Assembly: GCA_036768485.1 (NCBI GenBank)
Contig: JAVLUZ010000146.1
Span: 310,001 to 374,000, forward strand
DNA length: 64,000 bases
Direction of reading: 5' to 3'
DNA from: Mermis nigrescens
Taxonomy: Eukaryota; Nematoda; Enoplea; Mermithida; Mermithidae
Of the stretch, positions 31,561 through 43,392 are shown in pieces. The position numbers and the translations under genes are program-made. How positions within the stretch are numbered: the stretch's first letter is position 1; each line of letters begins with the position of its first letter. Under the pieces are notes generated by a model. The model did no database searches. It was given only the letters and a program-made list of their open reading frames with translations, and had not been told where the DNA came from.

Positions 31561-32562
31561 GACATTTTGCGTTTTACCTTATGCTATTTTCCTTGCGACT
31601 TTTTTTTGACAAAAAAACATTTATTGTCCAGAAAAATACACGAAAATTGGTAAAACACAAATACATGGTAAAACAGCGACTGAACAAAAGGACATACAGA
31701 TCACGGAATGTGATACTACTAAATATGCCCTGACAATAAAATTGTAAAATCAAGGTTTAGCAGATCTTTTTGAGCAAACCAATTTTTCCGAATAAGGTAT
31801 TAGTAGTATTAGTAATTAGTAGATTTAATCAATTTTTGTAAAGGAATTTTATCCTTATAGAACGCATTTTCGCATTACAAAAATTTTCCACAATGTGGAC
31901 CAAGCCCAAAATTTTTTCCTCATCTCGAAAGTTTGGCTAGAAGAAGAAAGAAAATTTTATTACTAATACCAACTGTTAAAATACAAAATGACAAGATATA
32001 TAATAAATGCAATTACGAATTAGTAAAGGGACATGCGAGTCAATGGAATGACAAGTTTAAAAAACCCTGAATGTGGAAAAACGGTGTGCTAAGTGCTCTT
32101 GTCAAAACACCCCGATTATTACCTCAATGTACCTTAAAAAACCCTCAACCAATGGTTAAGCATAGATAAAAAATCTCAATCGCTAAAACATGCCTCTAAA
32201 GACTTCAAAAAAACCCAAAATGGGAGAAAACCACCGTTTTTTCCCCAGCGATTTGGTTGACATTATAGACCGAACCCAAAATTTTTTTCCACTTTTCCCG
32301 ACTTTTTTCCACGTTTTTTGGGAGGTCTAAAAGCGTTTAAAATAGAACGCCTGTGTTGAAGAATCAGTGTTTTTTAAGTAGAAAATTTTATGTACACATG
32401 CAATAGCGGTGTCTGATGCACTTTTGGTATAAAAATTTCGCGCTCTACAAGAAATATCACGATCAGTATACGTTATTTATGTTGAAACTTGAATTACCTT
32501 CCTTCAGTAAAGCATTTTTGCCAATTCTGAAGTCGTTTTTGATAAGTAAAACTATAATTCAT

Positions 32563-33145
32563 CAAATGGCGCGAAGCGCCAGAAAATTTTGAAATTTTAG
32601 CTCTCTAAATCATTTTTGCATTTCAAAAACTGTGCAGAAGGTAAGGATTTTCAATCGTAGTGGAGTTCTAGGACAAGATTATCGATAAAAATGCTGCAAT
32701 TGGCGCCGCGCGGCTTAAACTTCAATAACAAGTAAGAATTAAATCAATTGCGCCGAAAAATTTTTGTAGTTTCACCTCTCTAAAACGCATTTTTGCATTA
32801 GGTACAAAAACTAACCGAATCCGTGCAGAAGATAAGGATTTTCAATCGTAGTAAAGTTCTAGATCAAATTGTCGATAAAAACGCTGCAATTGACGCGGCG
32901 CGGCTTACAGATTAATAACAAAAAAGAATTAACATTCGCGCAAGCGCTGAAAAATTTTTGTAGATTCACTTCTCTAAAACGCATTTTTGCATCACAAAAA
33001 CTAACTGAATCCGTGCAGAAGATAAGGATTTTCAATCGTAGTGAAGTTCTAGACCAGATTGTCGATAAAAATGCTGCAAATGGCGCGGCGCGGCTTAAAG
33101 AATAATAATAAGTGAGACCTAAATCAATTCGGCGCGAAGCGCCGA
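32563..33145 (+). repeat. Three ~185-bp tandem units with GCGCGAAGCGCC hairpins
   Basis: Each unit contains TCTCTAAAACGCATTTTTGC, CCGTGCAGAAGATAAGGATT, TTCAATCGTAGT, TTGTCGATAAAAA and GGCGCGGCGCGGCTTA-like sequence. Perfect GGCGCGAAGCGCC hairpins at 32568-32580 and 33131-33143 flank the array; the middle units have degenerate versions. Confidence 0.8.
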
Positions 33146-33654
33146 AAAATTTTTGAAGTTTTAACTCTCTAAAACGCATTTTTAACAATACAAAAATTTT
33201 CCACAAATGCCAACCAAGCCCAAAAATTTTTTTACATTTCCTAAAATTTCGGTTGACAAATAGACCAAAAAGTGGGAAAAAACGGTGGAGAAAACCCTTC
33301 AACTTGGCAAGCCTGATTGGGAGACAGAATAGAGTGGAATGACGATTATATCACAGTATATAAATTATTTGATTAATTAGGCGAACTTTATACCTTTTCG
33401 GTTTTGAATAATTACCTATTTCCACCTCAGTCCAATTTCTGTATTAATTTTTCTATCGCAAATAGTCTCTTCAATCATGCTCTGATAGTGGGCTTTAGAC
33501 TCTTCTTATTTTATATTTGAGGTGCTTTTCGTATCAAATTTACTAAACCGCCATAACAACCTGAAGCGTAAAATATCTTACGAAAGTAATAGTCTGTAGA
33601 GCAATACTGAGCCGTTTGGAATAGAACAGACTAAAGTGCGCGAAGTTTATTGTT

Positions 33655-34029
33655 AAGTTAGTTTACAAAACGACTTTTCAATGATAAAAGTCTTTCATAT
33701 GATCAGAGATTGATTCAACTTGGATTAGAAAGACTTGAATTAAGGCGTTTATATAATGACCTCACTTTAGCTTTTTCTATTATTAAATTTAATATTCTGC
33801 CTTTTGAGGATTTCTTTACATTTAATACTAATTCAAATCGAGCAATGAATTCTTGTAAAGTGTTTGTTAATCAGGCAAACAAAAACTGCAGAAAATTTGA
33901 ATTTTGTAATCGAGTAATCTGTGTTTGGAATTCTCTACCTGAGGAAGTTATAAGTGCTCCAAATAGATATGTTTTTCTTAATAGATTGAAAAGGGTTGAT
34001 ATTAATCATTCAATTCAGGGGCGTAAATA
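33655..34029 (+). pseudogene. CR1-like LINE ORF2 C-terminus (5'-truncated copy)
   Basis: Open for about 125 codons: FTKRLFNDKSLSYDQRL, LGLERLELRRLYNDLTLAF, CNRVICVWNSLP, ending GRK-stop at 34027. It corresponds residue by residue to the C-terminus at 40430-40810. The 3' UTR (GGGGCGTAAATAAGCGCAG) runs to about 34140, where a second LINE copy begins. 5' truncation is typical of target-primed insertion. Confidence 0.85.
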
Positions 34030-34140
34030 AGCGCAGTTTATGTACTGCGTTTACTTTATCCTGCTTTCCTCGACTATTTATGTATTTTATTTACTTGTCT
34101 TTCTGTGTATGTTTATATTTCATCTCTTTTTCTCGTTACT

Positions 34141-34481
34141 CACAGACCGGTTTCGACACGACGAAACTCGTCAGCATCAATCGGTCGGGCCCTGTCATCG
34201 TCTCGAGGAAGGACGGTTGCGATTTGCCACGTATCATAAGGTAAAGTGCGATTCCGAACAATCAGAGGCCGAATTGATCCGTTGCGTTGCCAGATTTTCT
34301 GATCGAGGCCGTCGATCGAAGGTCTATACTGGAACCTGATCGCACTTGGCAACAGCGCGAAACCCTTCGCCATTTGAACGCTGAATTGGCTGAAAAACGG
34401 GATTCGGGCGAGATGAATTGGTTCATCGATCGTAATTCTTATGAGTTGAAGCAGTTTAAGCGTCCTTTGCCTCGCCCTTAG
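34141..34481 (+). pseudogene. CR1-like LINE copy C, ORF1 remnant
   Basis: Two frames joined by a shift near 34245-34285: GFDTTKLVSINRSGPVIV, then LEPDRTWQQRETLRHLNAEL and KRDSGEMNWFIDR, ending at TAG 34479-34481. The D(L/R)T..(Q/E)RE...L..EL..R...GE pattern is that of invertebrate CR1-type ORF1 proteins (nucleic-acid chaperones). It directly precedes the endonuclease part of ORF2. Confidence 0.6.
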
Positions 34482-34508
34482 GGAGTTCACGCCCCTACTG
34501 TTCCTGTT

Positions 34509-34865
34509 AAAAAGCTCAATTCTAAGAAAATCAATATCAGCTGTGTTTTATTTAATGCTAGAAGTTTGCTAAATAAGATATCTGAATTTCATGCTCTACT
34601 TTCTTCAGAACGTTATGATTTAGTGTTCGTCTCTGAGACATGGTTACATGATCATATTTCTGATGGCCTTATTTGTCCATATGCAACTTATTCTGTTCAC
34701 AGATGTGACAGAATTGGCTATAGGGAGGAGGTGTCCTCCTTTTTCCAGAAGTCCTAAAAATCATCAATGTTTCTATTGTGGAAGAATTCTTGTGTCCTGA
34801 AGTATTAGTTTGTGATTTTCACTTGTGTAAAAAATCTGTCAGATTCATAATGTGTTATCGTCCAC
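34509..34865 (+). pseudogene. CR1-like LINE copy C, ORF2 endonuclease, first half
   Basis: AP-like endonuclease start: INISCVLFNARSLLNKISEF (Asn motif), YDLVFVSETWL (catalytic Glu motif), later VRFIMCYRP. It has at least one frameshift (about 34720). The frame is cut at 34865 by element hAT-1 and resumes at 38387, where CYRP-P is restored across the target duplication. Confidence 0.85.
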
Positions 34866-36296
34866 TAGTGATCGACCGGGGCGACTTTTTTGGCCGGGGC
34901 CGGGGCGGTACCGGGGCTGGAAAAAAATCCCCGGCCCGGCCCGGGGCCGGGGCCGGGGCCGGGGCTGGCCGGGGTCAGACAAGGAAAATATTATTGCATG
35001 ACACATACTTGGGGTGGGCATAGGAAAAGAAATAATGAGCGACTGCTCCATTCAGTAGTAAATGGCTAGCGCAAAGTTAGGTGCGCCTTTTCATATCAAG
35101 TTTTATTACTATTTATGTCACAAGAAACAAATTTAGTTCAGTGTTTCATTGTCTGAATCATCAATAAAGTCATGTCGCTACTATTAGCACACTCTATATC
35201 ATTTGAATCTTCGCTACTGCTACTGCTGCTGTAGCGATTGGATGCAATAGGTATTGGATGTAATAAATGAGACATCACACATTCCCATAAGGGGGAGGGG
35301 TATAACCCCCTCAGGGTCCAAGACACAAGTCACCGTCAGACGATTTTTGGTGAAAACCTTTTGAATTTTTTGAACTTAATTTTTTAGTATGGCAAAAGTG
35401 TACCTATCTATTAGAATTTCACGAAGTGGTACATTATTTTAGAATGTGAGCTAGAGTAAATTGAGAAACTATCACAATAAAACATGCATGTAATCGCTTA
35501 AAATTTTATGAGGGTCCCTCAGTATACATGTAACGGCTGGAAATCTAGGATAGGGGTCCCTCGCCATTTTTAGAAGGAGGGGTTAGCGACTAAATCAAAA
35601 ATGGTAAAAACACATAAAAATAGCAAAAAAAGCGCAGGTTTTTGCCAAAAAATGGGGAGGGTGATCAAATATTTTCTGACTTTCAAGGAAGTTCGGGGCT
35701 TCAAAGCGTCGATGGGGGGTGGCCCAAACCCCTGTAACTTGTATATTTCTCGGCCATTTTCAGGGGAAGGGGGGTACGCGGCTCCATTTTTACAGCCGCT
35801 TACCCCCTGAAAATCTTTAAAATAATAGAATTTGCAATAAGGAATTCTACACCTTTTTACAGTTTTTTTCTCCAAAAATCTTTGTACATGTACAAAGATG
35901 GTCCTGAAACGTCTTTGTACATCAGCAAAAATCTTCGCCAAATACAAAAAAATTGTGGTTCTAAATGTGATAATTCGGCCTGAATTTAGTTGATAATATT
36001 AGTTTGGCGCGAAGTGCCGAAATTTTTATGAGCTTTTGATGGAATTCACACATAAAACTCGACTGAGAAAGCTAAAACAACTTGTACTACAAAATCAGAA
36101 ATATTACAAAAATTGTAATATGCGAATTAAATCTTGTAATAAGCAACACTGCGCTTAGAATGGAAAAATGGAAAAATGTCAAATATTCAGAAACCCAAAA
36201 ATTAGCCAAATACACTACTAAAGGTCGAATATGTTCTACCACATCGAAATTGTTACTGTACCATATTAAAGTATACAAAAATTTGCATGTACAAAA

Positions 36297-37735
36297 CAGT
36301 GTTTTTTTGTATCCGCCAAAGATTTTTCCCGATGTACAAAGACTTTTCAGGACAATCTTTGTACATGTACAAAGATTTTTAAGAAGATAAAAACTGTAAA
36401 AAGGTGGTAAATTCGAAAAAATTTTCGGCACTTCGCTCCGATTTGAAAACTTGTCTGTCCTATATATCTTTAAAAGGGCAAAATTTGTACAGTCGAACTT
36501 CGATAATGCGTACACGGGATAATGCGTTTTCTCGCATAATGAGTACAGTATTGCTAGGTCCGGACCGAAAGGCCATGTAAAACATAAGGCAATAGCATGG
36601 GATAATGCGTACTCGGTTAATGCGTAATGCGTACAGCCGATTTCATCCATGGGCCCATGCCTGCATGTTAAACTACCCGGCTTAATGCATACAACATGTA
36701 TTTTTTCACCTCAGATAATGCGATCAGCTCGAAATGTTTGCGTCTCTCTGCTATCTTTGATGTGCATCATTTTAAATTTTGATACATTTTCTTTTTCTAA
36801 TAAAGTTCCTTGTTTATACGAGTACTTTGGTCAAATTGACTTATGTGTTGTGCGAGCCTGTTTTCTCAAATGTGTATAATTTTTAGTCTGGATCTTTAGC
36901 TTTCTTTGAAAAGCTTAGAATTCTAAAGTTTTAGGGGAATTAAGCCTTAAACGAATTGTTATTTTTGATTGGTCATGGCGTTTTCAAAAAACGAAGTTTC
37001 TCTGGGGACAAATTTAAAAATGTTGACAAATCACCGCAAGTTCTGTGGTTATGCGAAAACTTTAGGCACATCGAGATGAGTGTTGCGCCTATTTGTTTTT
37101 AAAATGTGCATAATATTTAGTTTCGTGACCTGGACGATCTAGGAGAAACAGAAACGGTTCCGAGCTATCAGGATTTAAAACTGAGTATATCGAACATACG
37201 AATTTAATGGCACAGGACAATTGTGACACAAAGTTGTTCAGCGAAATGAATGATATCGAAAATTTTTGTGACTTTAAGCGTGAAAATATGTTAAAGCAGA
37301 CTTGTATTGCTATATTTTTCCTAAAAAAATGATTTTATCGCATAATAGTGTATTCCTTGTTAAAATCCGGGGTATTCGGATAATGCGTGCACTCGGATAA
37401 TGCATACAGAAGGGCTTGGTCCCTTGGGTGTACGCATTAAGCAAGTTCGACTGTATTTAGAATGGAAAAATGTCAAATTTTTAGGCGCTTTGCGCCGTTT
37501 TGAGACAATTTTAGTAATTTTTGGCGTTAGAAACCCAGAAATTAGCTAAAATATACAATCAAAAGTCAAAAGACCCTGTTTTACCACACTAAAATCGCTA
37601 CTGTACCATATTATAGTAAGCAAAAATGTTTGAAAATATATTTATATAATATAGCTACAAAAAATTTGTTAGCTCATACAAAGACCTTTTCGGAGATCTT
37701 TGTACAAACACAAGAGGCTCGTACAACAAAATAGA
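36297..37735 (+). mobile_element. hAT-G copy split by a pogo-like element
   Basis: Starts CAGTGTTTTTTTGTATCCGC. Its interior (TTTGTACATGTACAAAG, TATATATCTTTAAAAG) is interrupted at 36490 and resumes at 37454 with TTTAGAATGGAAAAATGTC. It includes a GGCGC-TTT-GCGCC hairpin (37484-37496). Right boundary uncertain. Confidence 0.55.
36490..37453. mobile_element. pogo/Tigger-like non-autonomous element
   Basis: 964 bp with ends CAGTCGAACTTCGATAATGC and, reversed, CAGTCGAACTTGCTTAATGC, flanked by TA on both sides. Subterminal iterations of ATAATGCGTAC lie near both ends. The related repeat at 28530 has the empty site (AATTTGCATTTAGAATGG), proving the insertion point. No transposase frame. Confidence 0.88.
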
Positions 37736-38378
37736 GTCGGCTAATAATAGTCCACCACTTAATTTTCTGGTCCTCCAATTTGGGATTTCATCCCCCCTCA
37801 ACATTGGACCTTAGGAAACTATTTGAGACATATTAAGTTTATCGGATCGGACGCAATTCTGTAGCGTAGTTTACATTCGCCTATAATTAACCTCCATCCT
37901 AATAACTATTACAAAAGAAACGCGTTTTAAAGCCCGTGGTTCCCATTCAATTGAATGTAAAAGTGTTTTTTGTAAAAATAGTTTGTCGAAAACGCACAAT
38001 TTCCAACTAGAAATAGAACGTATTTGTCAACTCTAAATCTTTTAGCCATGGCTATGAATGAATGAGTTAAAAGTAGCATTTAGTTTAAATAAGTTAAGTG
38101 GAGGAATCAAAAACATGCAGATTTTCCTGAACATTTTTTCAGTAGAGGATTAAGTAAGTATACATATGGTCTAATCAGTACAGTTCTCAAAATTAATACT
38201 TGCTCATTGATAAATAAGTGCCAGTATCACAGCCTGTATCAAAATACGAATTACACTAAATTTTTCCCCGGCCCCGGCCATTTTTTGACCTTGCCCCGGC
38301 CGGGGCCGGGGATGCTCAAAAATGGCCGGGGATGCGAGACCGGGGCCAGGCCGGGGCCGGGGCCCCGGTCGATCACTA

Positions 38379-40810
38379 TCGTCCACCCCAATATGACTCA
38401 GAAATCGCTAATAAGTTAAGTAAATTATTTGAACATTATGTCGAAAATGCTCAAAATTGTATCCTACTAGGTTGATTTTAATTTGCCTGATTTGAATTTG
38501 AATATTATTTCTGCTTATAGAAACCCTGTGACACAAGTATTTTATGATTGTTTTGTCAATCTTGGTCTTATACAATTATCTTTTGATCCAAATAGAGATG
38601 AAAATATTCTTGATCTAATTTTGTGTACTTCCAGCAATCTTGTCTTCAATGTATTAACTACTGAACCTTTCTCTAATAGTGATCATTCTAGCATTGAGTT
38701 CAGTTTCCCTGCGTCTGTAGTACCCAACCAAACTTCCCTTGAGTATGACTTTAGAAAAGCGGACTATGCATCTATCGAGATTTTTTTAGCCTCTATTGAT
38801 TGGCACCTCTGTTTTACCCATTGCATCAGCATTAACGATTTTTATGCTGTTTTTCTTGACATAATTAATGAGGCTATACATCGATACGTTCCTTTTAAGC
38901 ATACTGTGCATAAAAAATCATTGCCAAAGTCGTGTCGTAAATTGCAAGTAATTAAAAAGGAACTTTGGGAAAAGTATAAAAAGAGTCGTTGCCCTGTTAT
39001 TTTAAGCAAGTATAAGAAGATTACTAAAGAAATCAAATTTGCTTTGAAAGATCTTTTCACGAGGAGGAACGTAAGCTTTTAAATTCTCGAAATGTAGAAA
39101 ATTTTTATTCTTTCGTTAATGACCGTTTAAGAAAGACTAAGTCAGCTTCAATATTAATGTGTGATGGCAGGATGATAGATAATGATTTTGAAAAAGCTAA
39201 TGCTTACAACTCTTTTTTGCGAGTAATTTTGTTATTGACGATCTTGTTTCTCCCCATTTCGCAAACAGAGTCAAAAGTGATGCTCATCCTCTTTCTGTAA
39301 AATTTGATGTTCTGACTATTTCTGAATCCATAAGTAGGCTTAAGCCCATTTTGTCGCTTGGCCCCGATGGCTTGTGTGCATATTTTATTAAGAAGTTGAA
39401 AACAGTGTTGCTTTCACCTTTAGAAACCATCTTTAACGTTTCTTATCAAAGTGGAAAGATACCCGATTTTTGGCGAAAAGCTGTTGTGATCCCAGTTCAT
39501 AAAAGGGAGATATGTCATCAGTTGATAACTATCGTCCAATCTCCTTATGTTGTGTTTCTTGTAAATTAATGGAATCTATAATGAACATGTCCTTGCTTTC
39601 TTATCTAGAGAAGCAAAATCTGCTAAGTGAAAAACAGTTTGGTTTTAGAAAAAATAGATCATGTGCGTTACAACTTGTTGAGTGCAAAAATCAGTGGACC
39701 AAATTTCTAGATGAGGGAATTCCTGTTGACATTGTCTACACTTGACTTTTGTAAGGCTTTTGATACCGTGTCACACAAAAAACTGCTAATTAAGTTGGCA
39801 TCTTATGGACTGAACAAACTTTCTTTTAATTGGATCGAAAATTTCTTGACTAATAGATCCCAAGTCGTTAAAATTAAAAATTCTTTATCTGATTCTATTC
39901 CTGTTACCAGTGGCGTGCCCCAGGGTAGTATACTAGGTCCCACACTTTTTTAATCTTCATTAACGATCTATGTGAAATGCGCCAAAACAGTAATTTTACT
40001 TTGTTTGCTGACGATATCAAACTTTGGAATCTATCATCCAATTTCATGACACTTCAAGCTGACATAAATTATGTGCATGAGTGGGCCAATACATGGCAAT
40101 TAAAAATATCAGTTAATAAATGTTTAGTTCTATATCTGGGTAGTTCAAACCCTGGCATTCTTATCACATAAATGATTTCTATCTTTCTACTGACACACTT
40201 TGTGTAAAAGATTTGGGTGTTTTTCTGAATTCTAATTTATCGTCCAGATCTCATTGTGAATATATTGTGAAAAAAGGCATGCAGTTAAGCAATCTGATCT
40301 TGCGTAGTTTTATTTCTAAAGACAGATTATTACTTGTTAAGGCCTTCATTACTTACGTTCGACCAGTGCTTGAATATTGCTGTGTTTCGTGGAGTCCTTA
40401 CCAGCTGTGTGATATCACCTCCGTCGAACGGGTTCAAAGAAGGTTTACGAAACGAATTTTTAGTGATAAAAATTTGACATATGCTGCAAGATTACACGAA
40501 CTTGGTCTGGACACTCTTGAACTAAGACGCCTCCATAACGACCTAACATTAGCCTTTTCTATTATCAAATGTCAAGCTCTTCCCTTTCAAGGATTTCTTC
40601 ACAATTAATTTAAATTCTAATCGAGCAGCAAATTCTTGTAAACTTCTCGTCAATCATGTAAATAAAAATTGCAGAAAATTTGATTTTTGCAATCGAATAA
40701 TTCCTATCTGGAACTCTCTACCTGAACAGATTATAAGTGCTCCACATAGACATGTTTTTCTGACTAAACTTAAAAGATTAAACCTTTCTAAATTTCTTAA
40801 AGGGGCGTAA
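38379..40810 (+). pseudogene. CR1-like LINE copy C, rest of ORF2 (endonuclease, reverse transcriptase)
   Basis: Resumes with the P of CYRPP. The GDFNLPDL motif is broken by one extra base (about 38473). It goes on with ILDLILCTSSN and SNSDHSSIEF (catalytic Asp-His), then reverse transcriptase: GPDGLCAYFIKKL, NYRPISLCCVSCKL, QFGFRKNRSC, DFCKAFDTVSHKKLL, GVPQGSILGPTLF, FADDIKLW. The C-terminus is RFTKRIFSDKNLTYAARLHE. Frames shift at about 39070, 39215, 39515, 39740, 39950, 40170 and 40605, so the copy is dead. No RNase H seen, as usual for CR1-type elements. Confidence 0.9.
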
Positions 40811-40976
40811 GTAAGAGCAGTTTTTCCTATTGCCTTTACGTTTACCCTGCTTCGTCATACTTAATTTGTTTTGTCTTTCATGTATTTTCATTTTCGTTCA
40901 TTCGTCTTATCCATGTATGTTAATATTTTCTTTCGACTTAGCGAATAAATTGTTGTTGTTGTTGTTGTTGTTGTTA
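40811..40976 (+). repeat. LINE copy C 3' UTR and (GTT)n tail
   Basis: GGGGCGTAAGTAAGAGCAG begins the same 3' UTR as at 34013. It ends with GCGAATAAATTG then seven GTT repeats, a short-tandem 3' terminus typical of CR1-like elements. Confidence 0.75.
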
Positions 40977-41399
40977 CTTATCAATGTATTAATGTTACTT
41001 GGTTTGTTGTCGGATCTGCGAATAAAATTTGTAATTTGTGAGTTAATAAATTGTTATTTTTACCCAAGCATGTGACTGCCTCGTTAGTCAGAAAAATTTC
41101 AACATTCTTTTGATTTCGAAGCAGAACATTTATACTAATTATCTTTGTTTAATATTTACTGTAGTTAATATCGTACGACGCACGCAATTTTAATTCTTTC
41201 TTAATTTTATGATTTCATGCAATGTATTTGTTACGTTTTGCATTGTTCTTTCTTGTTCGTCTCTTCCTTCATTGCATAAGCATAAAAATTTGTATTTTTT
41301 CATAATTTGTTTTTTATGCCTATAGCTTATATTCATTCACTATTTATTCAATTCTTTTGTTTATTCATCTTTTAGTCCTGCTTATTTTTATGTATTTGA
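40977..41399. other. AT-rich spacer between LINE copies
   Basis: Resembles LINE 3' flanking sequence in composition; no motif recognised. Confidence 0.3.
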
Positions 41400-41545
41400 T
41401 TCATTAAAATATTATGTAATTGCCTACATTGTTTCTAGTGTTTATAAATGATTTAGTAGATTGTATTAAACATAGTGATATTATGTTGTTTGCTGATGAT
41501 GCCAGTTATTTATTAATGGGCAAGTGTATATTTGAGAACTGTACT
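41400..41545 (+). pseudogene. LINE copy D, reverse transcriptase fragment
   Basis: FLVFINDLVDCIKHSDIMLF then ADDASYLL contains the FADD active-site box. The reading ends in unrelated sequence at about 41545, and the downstream part of a CR1-like ORF2 appears at 44495, so these may be halves of one copy split by about 2.9 kb of insertions. Confidence 0.7.
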
Positions 41546-42235
41546 GATTCGACTATATGTATACTTAGTCCTTGTTATATAATAATAATAATAATATTTA
41601 TTGGCTGTTACTTTAAATACTACAGTTTACGTACCCAATAATGTAAAAAGCGCTCGCAAATAGAAACATATGAGAACATGAATGACACGTGGTAACTGGT
41701 ATATACATACAAAAAAATAATAAAAAGTAGATGAAATTGAACAGCTGAATAAACAAAAATTGCGAAACTTGTCGGCTTAAGTTAAGAATATGGTACTTTT
41801 AGAAAAGGAGCAAAACGAATACGAAAAAAATGCCAAAAATTTTCGCGGAAAAAAATTTGGTGAAAATCTGAGCCATACTTGCAAAGTTGCAGGCAACTGT
41901 CGATTTGAGTGTTAAGTGGGACGATTAAACGGCTCGATCCAAGGACCTACACGTTTGTCAGAAATGAATAATATGGGCTGAAATTAAGGAAGGAAGCATA
42001 GCAATGAAGGAGAGAAAAGAAAAAAGGTGCGGAAAGCTGTTTGAGGTATTTTACACTTTACCAAAAATGTTCCGAATTTGGGCTGAAAACATATGTATCT
42101 GACATTTTCAGGGTCGCTGATTACGAAAAAATAACTTTTATTTTACGGAAAAAAATTTTGTTTGAAAATTTTTAAATTTGAAAATACAATTTTTTGCATG
42201 TTCTTTCTGTCTAGATAATGTGAAAATTCAAGTTT
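41546..42235. other. Mixed repeat debris
   Basis: Begins with (ATA)n at 41580-41600, possibly the 3' tail of a reversed retroelement, followed by sequence without recognised motifs. Confidence 0.3.
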
Positions 42236-43250
42236 CTGCTTAATGACGCTTAGGCTTAGGCTTAGTTACCTGAGAAGGTGTTTTCGGCTGCTTAGGTCGA
42301 GGTCGCTCCCGCTAAGGTCGAGGTATAGATGCTTAGGTCAACGTATAGATGCTTAGGTCGATGTATAGATGCTCAGGTCGATGTATAGATGCATAGGTCG
42401 ACCTAAGCTGGGTAAATGTTATTCTGCATTCCACTGTTTGAATCTTCAAATTGTTGGAACTTCAAGATAATCCAAAAATGCTGTTTGAATCGTATTTAAG
42501 TAGAAATCTTTAACTGGATGTAAACAATGCTAAAAATGGTGAAATTAAAAAAAATTCTTGAAAATTTGGGCAAAAAATTACAAAAAATTTTTCTTTAATC
42601 TCGGTTTCCACGCAGTATAACTTAATTTCTTGTAATCTGCGACCTTGAAAATGGCAGAAAAAATATTAATTAGTAAAAATTGGAAACCTTTGATAAACTG
42701 CTAAAATTCCTTAAAGTGGCTCAAAATGGTGAATGTCGAAGTATGATGCTTGAAGTACCGTAACTCGGTGAGTTTTGTATGGATTTGGTTTATTATTTTT
42801 TTCCGCGTCTTTTAGTGACACAAAGTATCGTTTTTGCGCAATTGTATGGCAGTTCTGCCGGAATGGCGCAAAATCGGTTCACACCATATTCTTCACAAAC
42901 TCCGGAAAATCTAAGTTTTTGCTTCTAATATACTTAGGCTTAGGCTAAGTATATCTGAAAAGGTGTTTTAAGCTGCTTAGGTCGAGGTCGCTCCCGCTCA
43001 GTTCAATGTATAGATGCTTAGGTCGATGTGTAGATGCTTAGGTCGATGTATAGATGCTTAGGTCGATGTATAGATGCTTAGGTCGATGTATAGATGCTTA
43101 GGTAGATGTATAGATGCTTAGGTCGATGTATAGATGCTTATGTCAACGTAAATTGGGTATCTACATGTGATTCTGCATTCAGCTGTTTGAATCTTCCAAT
43201 ACTTAGGTCGAGTAGATGCTTGCGTAGGTCGAGAAGAGGCGGATTAGCGA
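42236..43250 (+). repeat. Two arrays of a 20-bp TTAGGTCGA-type tandem repeat
   Basis: Unit ATAGATGCTTAGGTCGATGT, with about five copies at 42295-42410 and about eight at 42995-43145. Each array is preceded by the same leader (CTTAGGCTTAGG, GCTGCTTAGGTCGAGGTCGC) and followed by TTCTGCATTC and TGTTTGAATCTTC. So the two are a direct duplication of a ~190-bp module about 690 bp apart. Confidence 0.85.
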
Positions 43251-43392
43251 AACCCATAGCTTTTGTAATATTAACCATAGACGGATGAATATTTTTTCCG
43301 CGCTTTCTTTTAACATGTTCTGAGTACTGAGCAAAAAAATCCGCTCTTCTGAAGTTTATTTCATAGTATCCTGAAAGTACCATATTCTTAAC

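Larger units (their letters stand above)
31130..33303. mobile_element. Element with ~130-bp terminal inverted repeats carrying a tandem array
   Basis: Left end (CAAACCACCGTTTTTCCA, GTTGGGCTTGGTTCACATTT) matches the right end reversed (CTCCACCGTTTTTTCCCA, TTGGGCTTGGTTGGCATTTG). Further internal copies of the end near 31870-31930 suggest nested relatives. The interior holds a LINE remnant and three ~185-bp tandem units. No transposase. Target duplication not resolved. Confidence 0.6.
35276..37823. mobile_element. hAT-2 long copy nested in hAT-1
   Basis: 2548 bp from CACACATTCCCATAAGGG to CTTAGGAAACTATT; perfect 8-bp duplication TGAGACAT (35268-35275, 37824-37831). The interrupted hAT-1 sequence reads straight across when compared with the empty site near 43985-44020. 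It contains family Y and hAT-G fragments and a pogo-like element. Confidence 0.9.
34866..38378. mobile_element. hAT-like element hAT-1 with GGCCGG arrays, inserted in the LINE
   Basis: Terminal repeats TAGTGATCGACCGGGG, perfect at both ends; 8-bp duplication TCGTCCAC at 34858-34865 and 38379-38386. Subterminal tandem GGCCGG/GGGGCC units occupy 34882-34980 and 38262-38375. 3513 bp including a nested hAT-2 (35276-37823); the element itself is about 960 bp. A second, reversed, truncated copy at 43661-44489 confirms the interior. Confidence 0.93.

Noticed and set aside
42280..43145. Regular repeats that could suggest a CRISPR array
   Set aside because: 20-bp head-to-tail units without spacers in animal DNA; an ordinary minisatellite.
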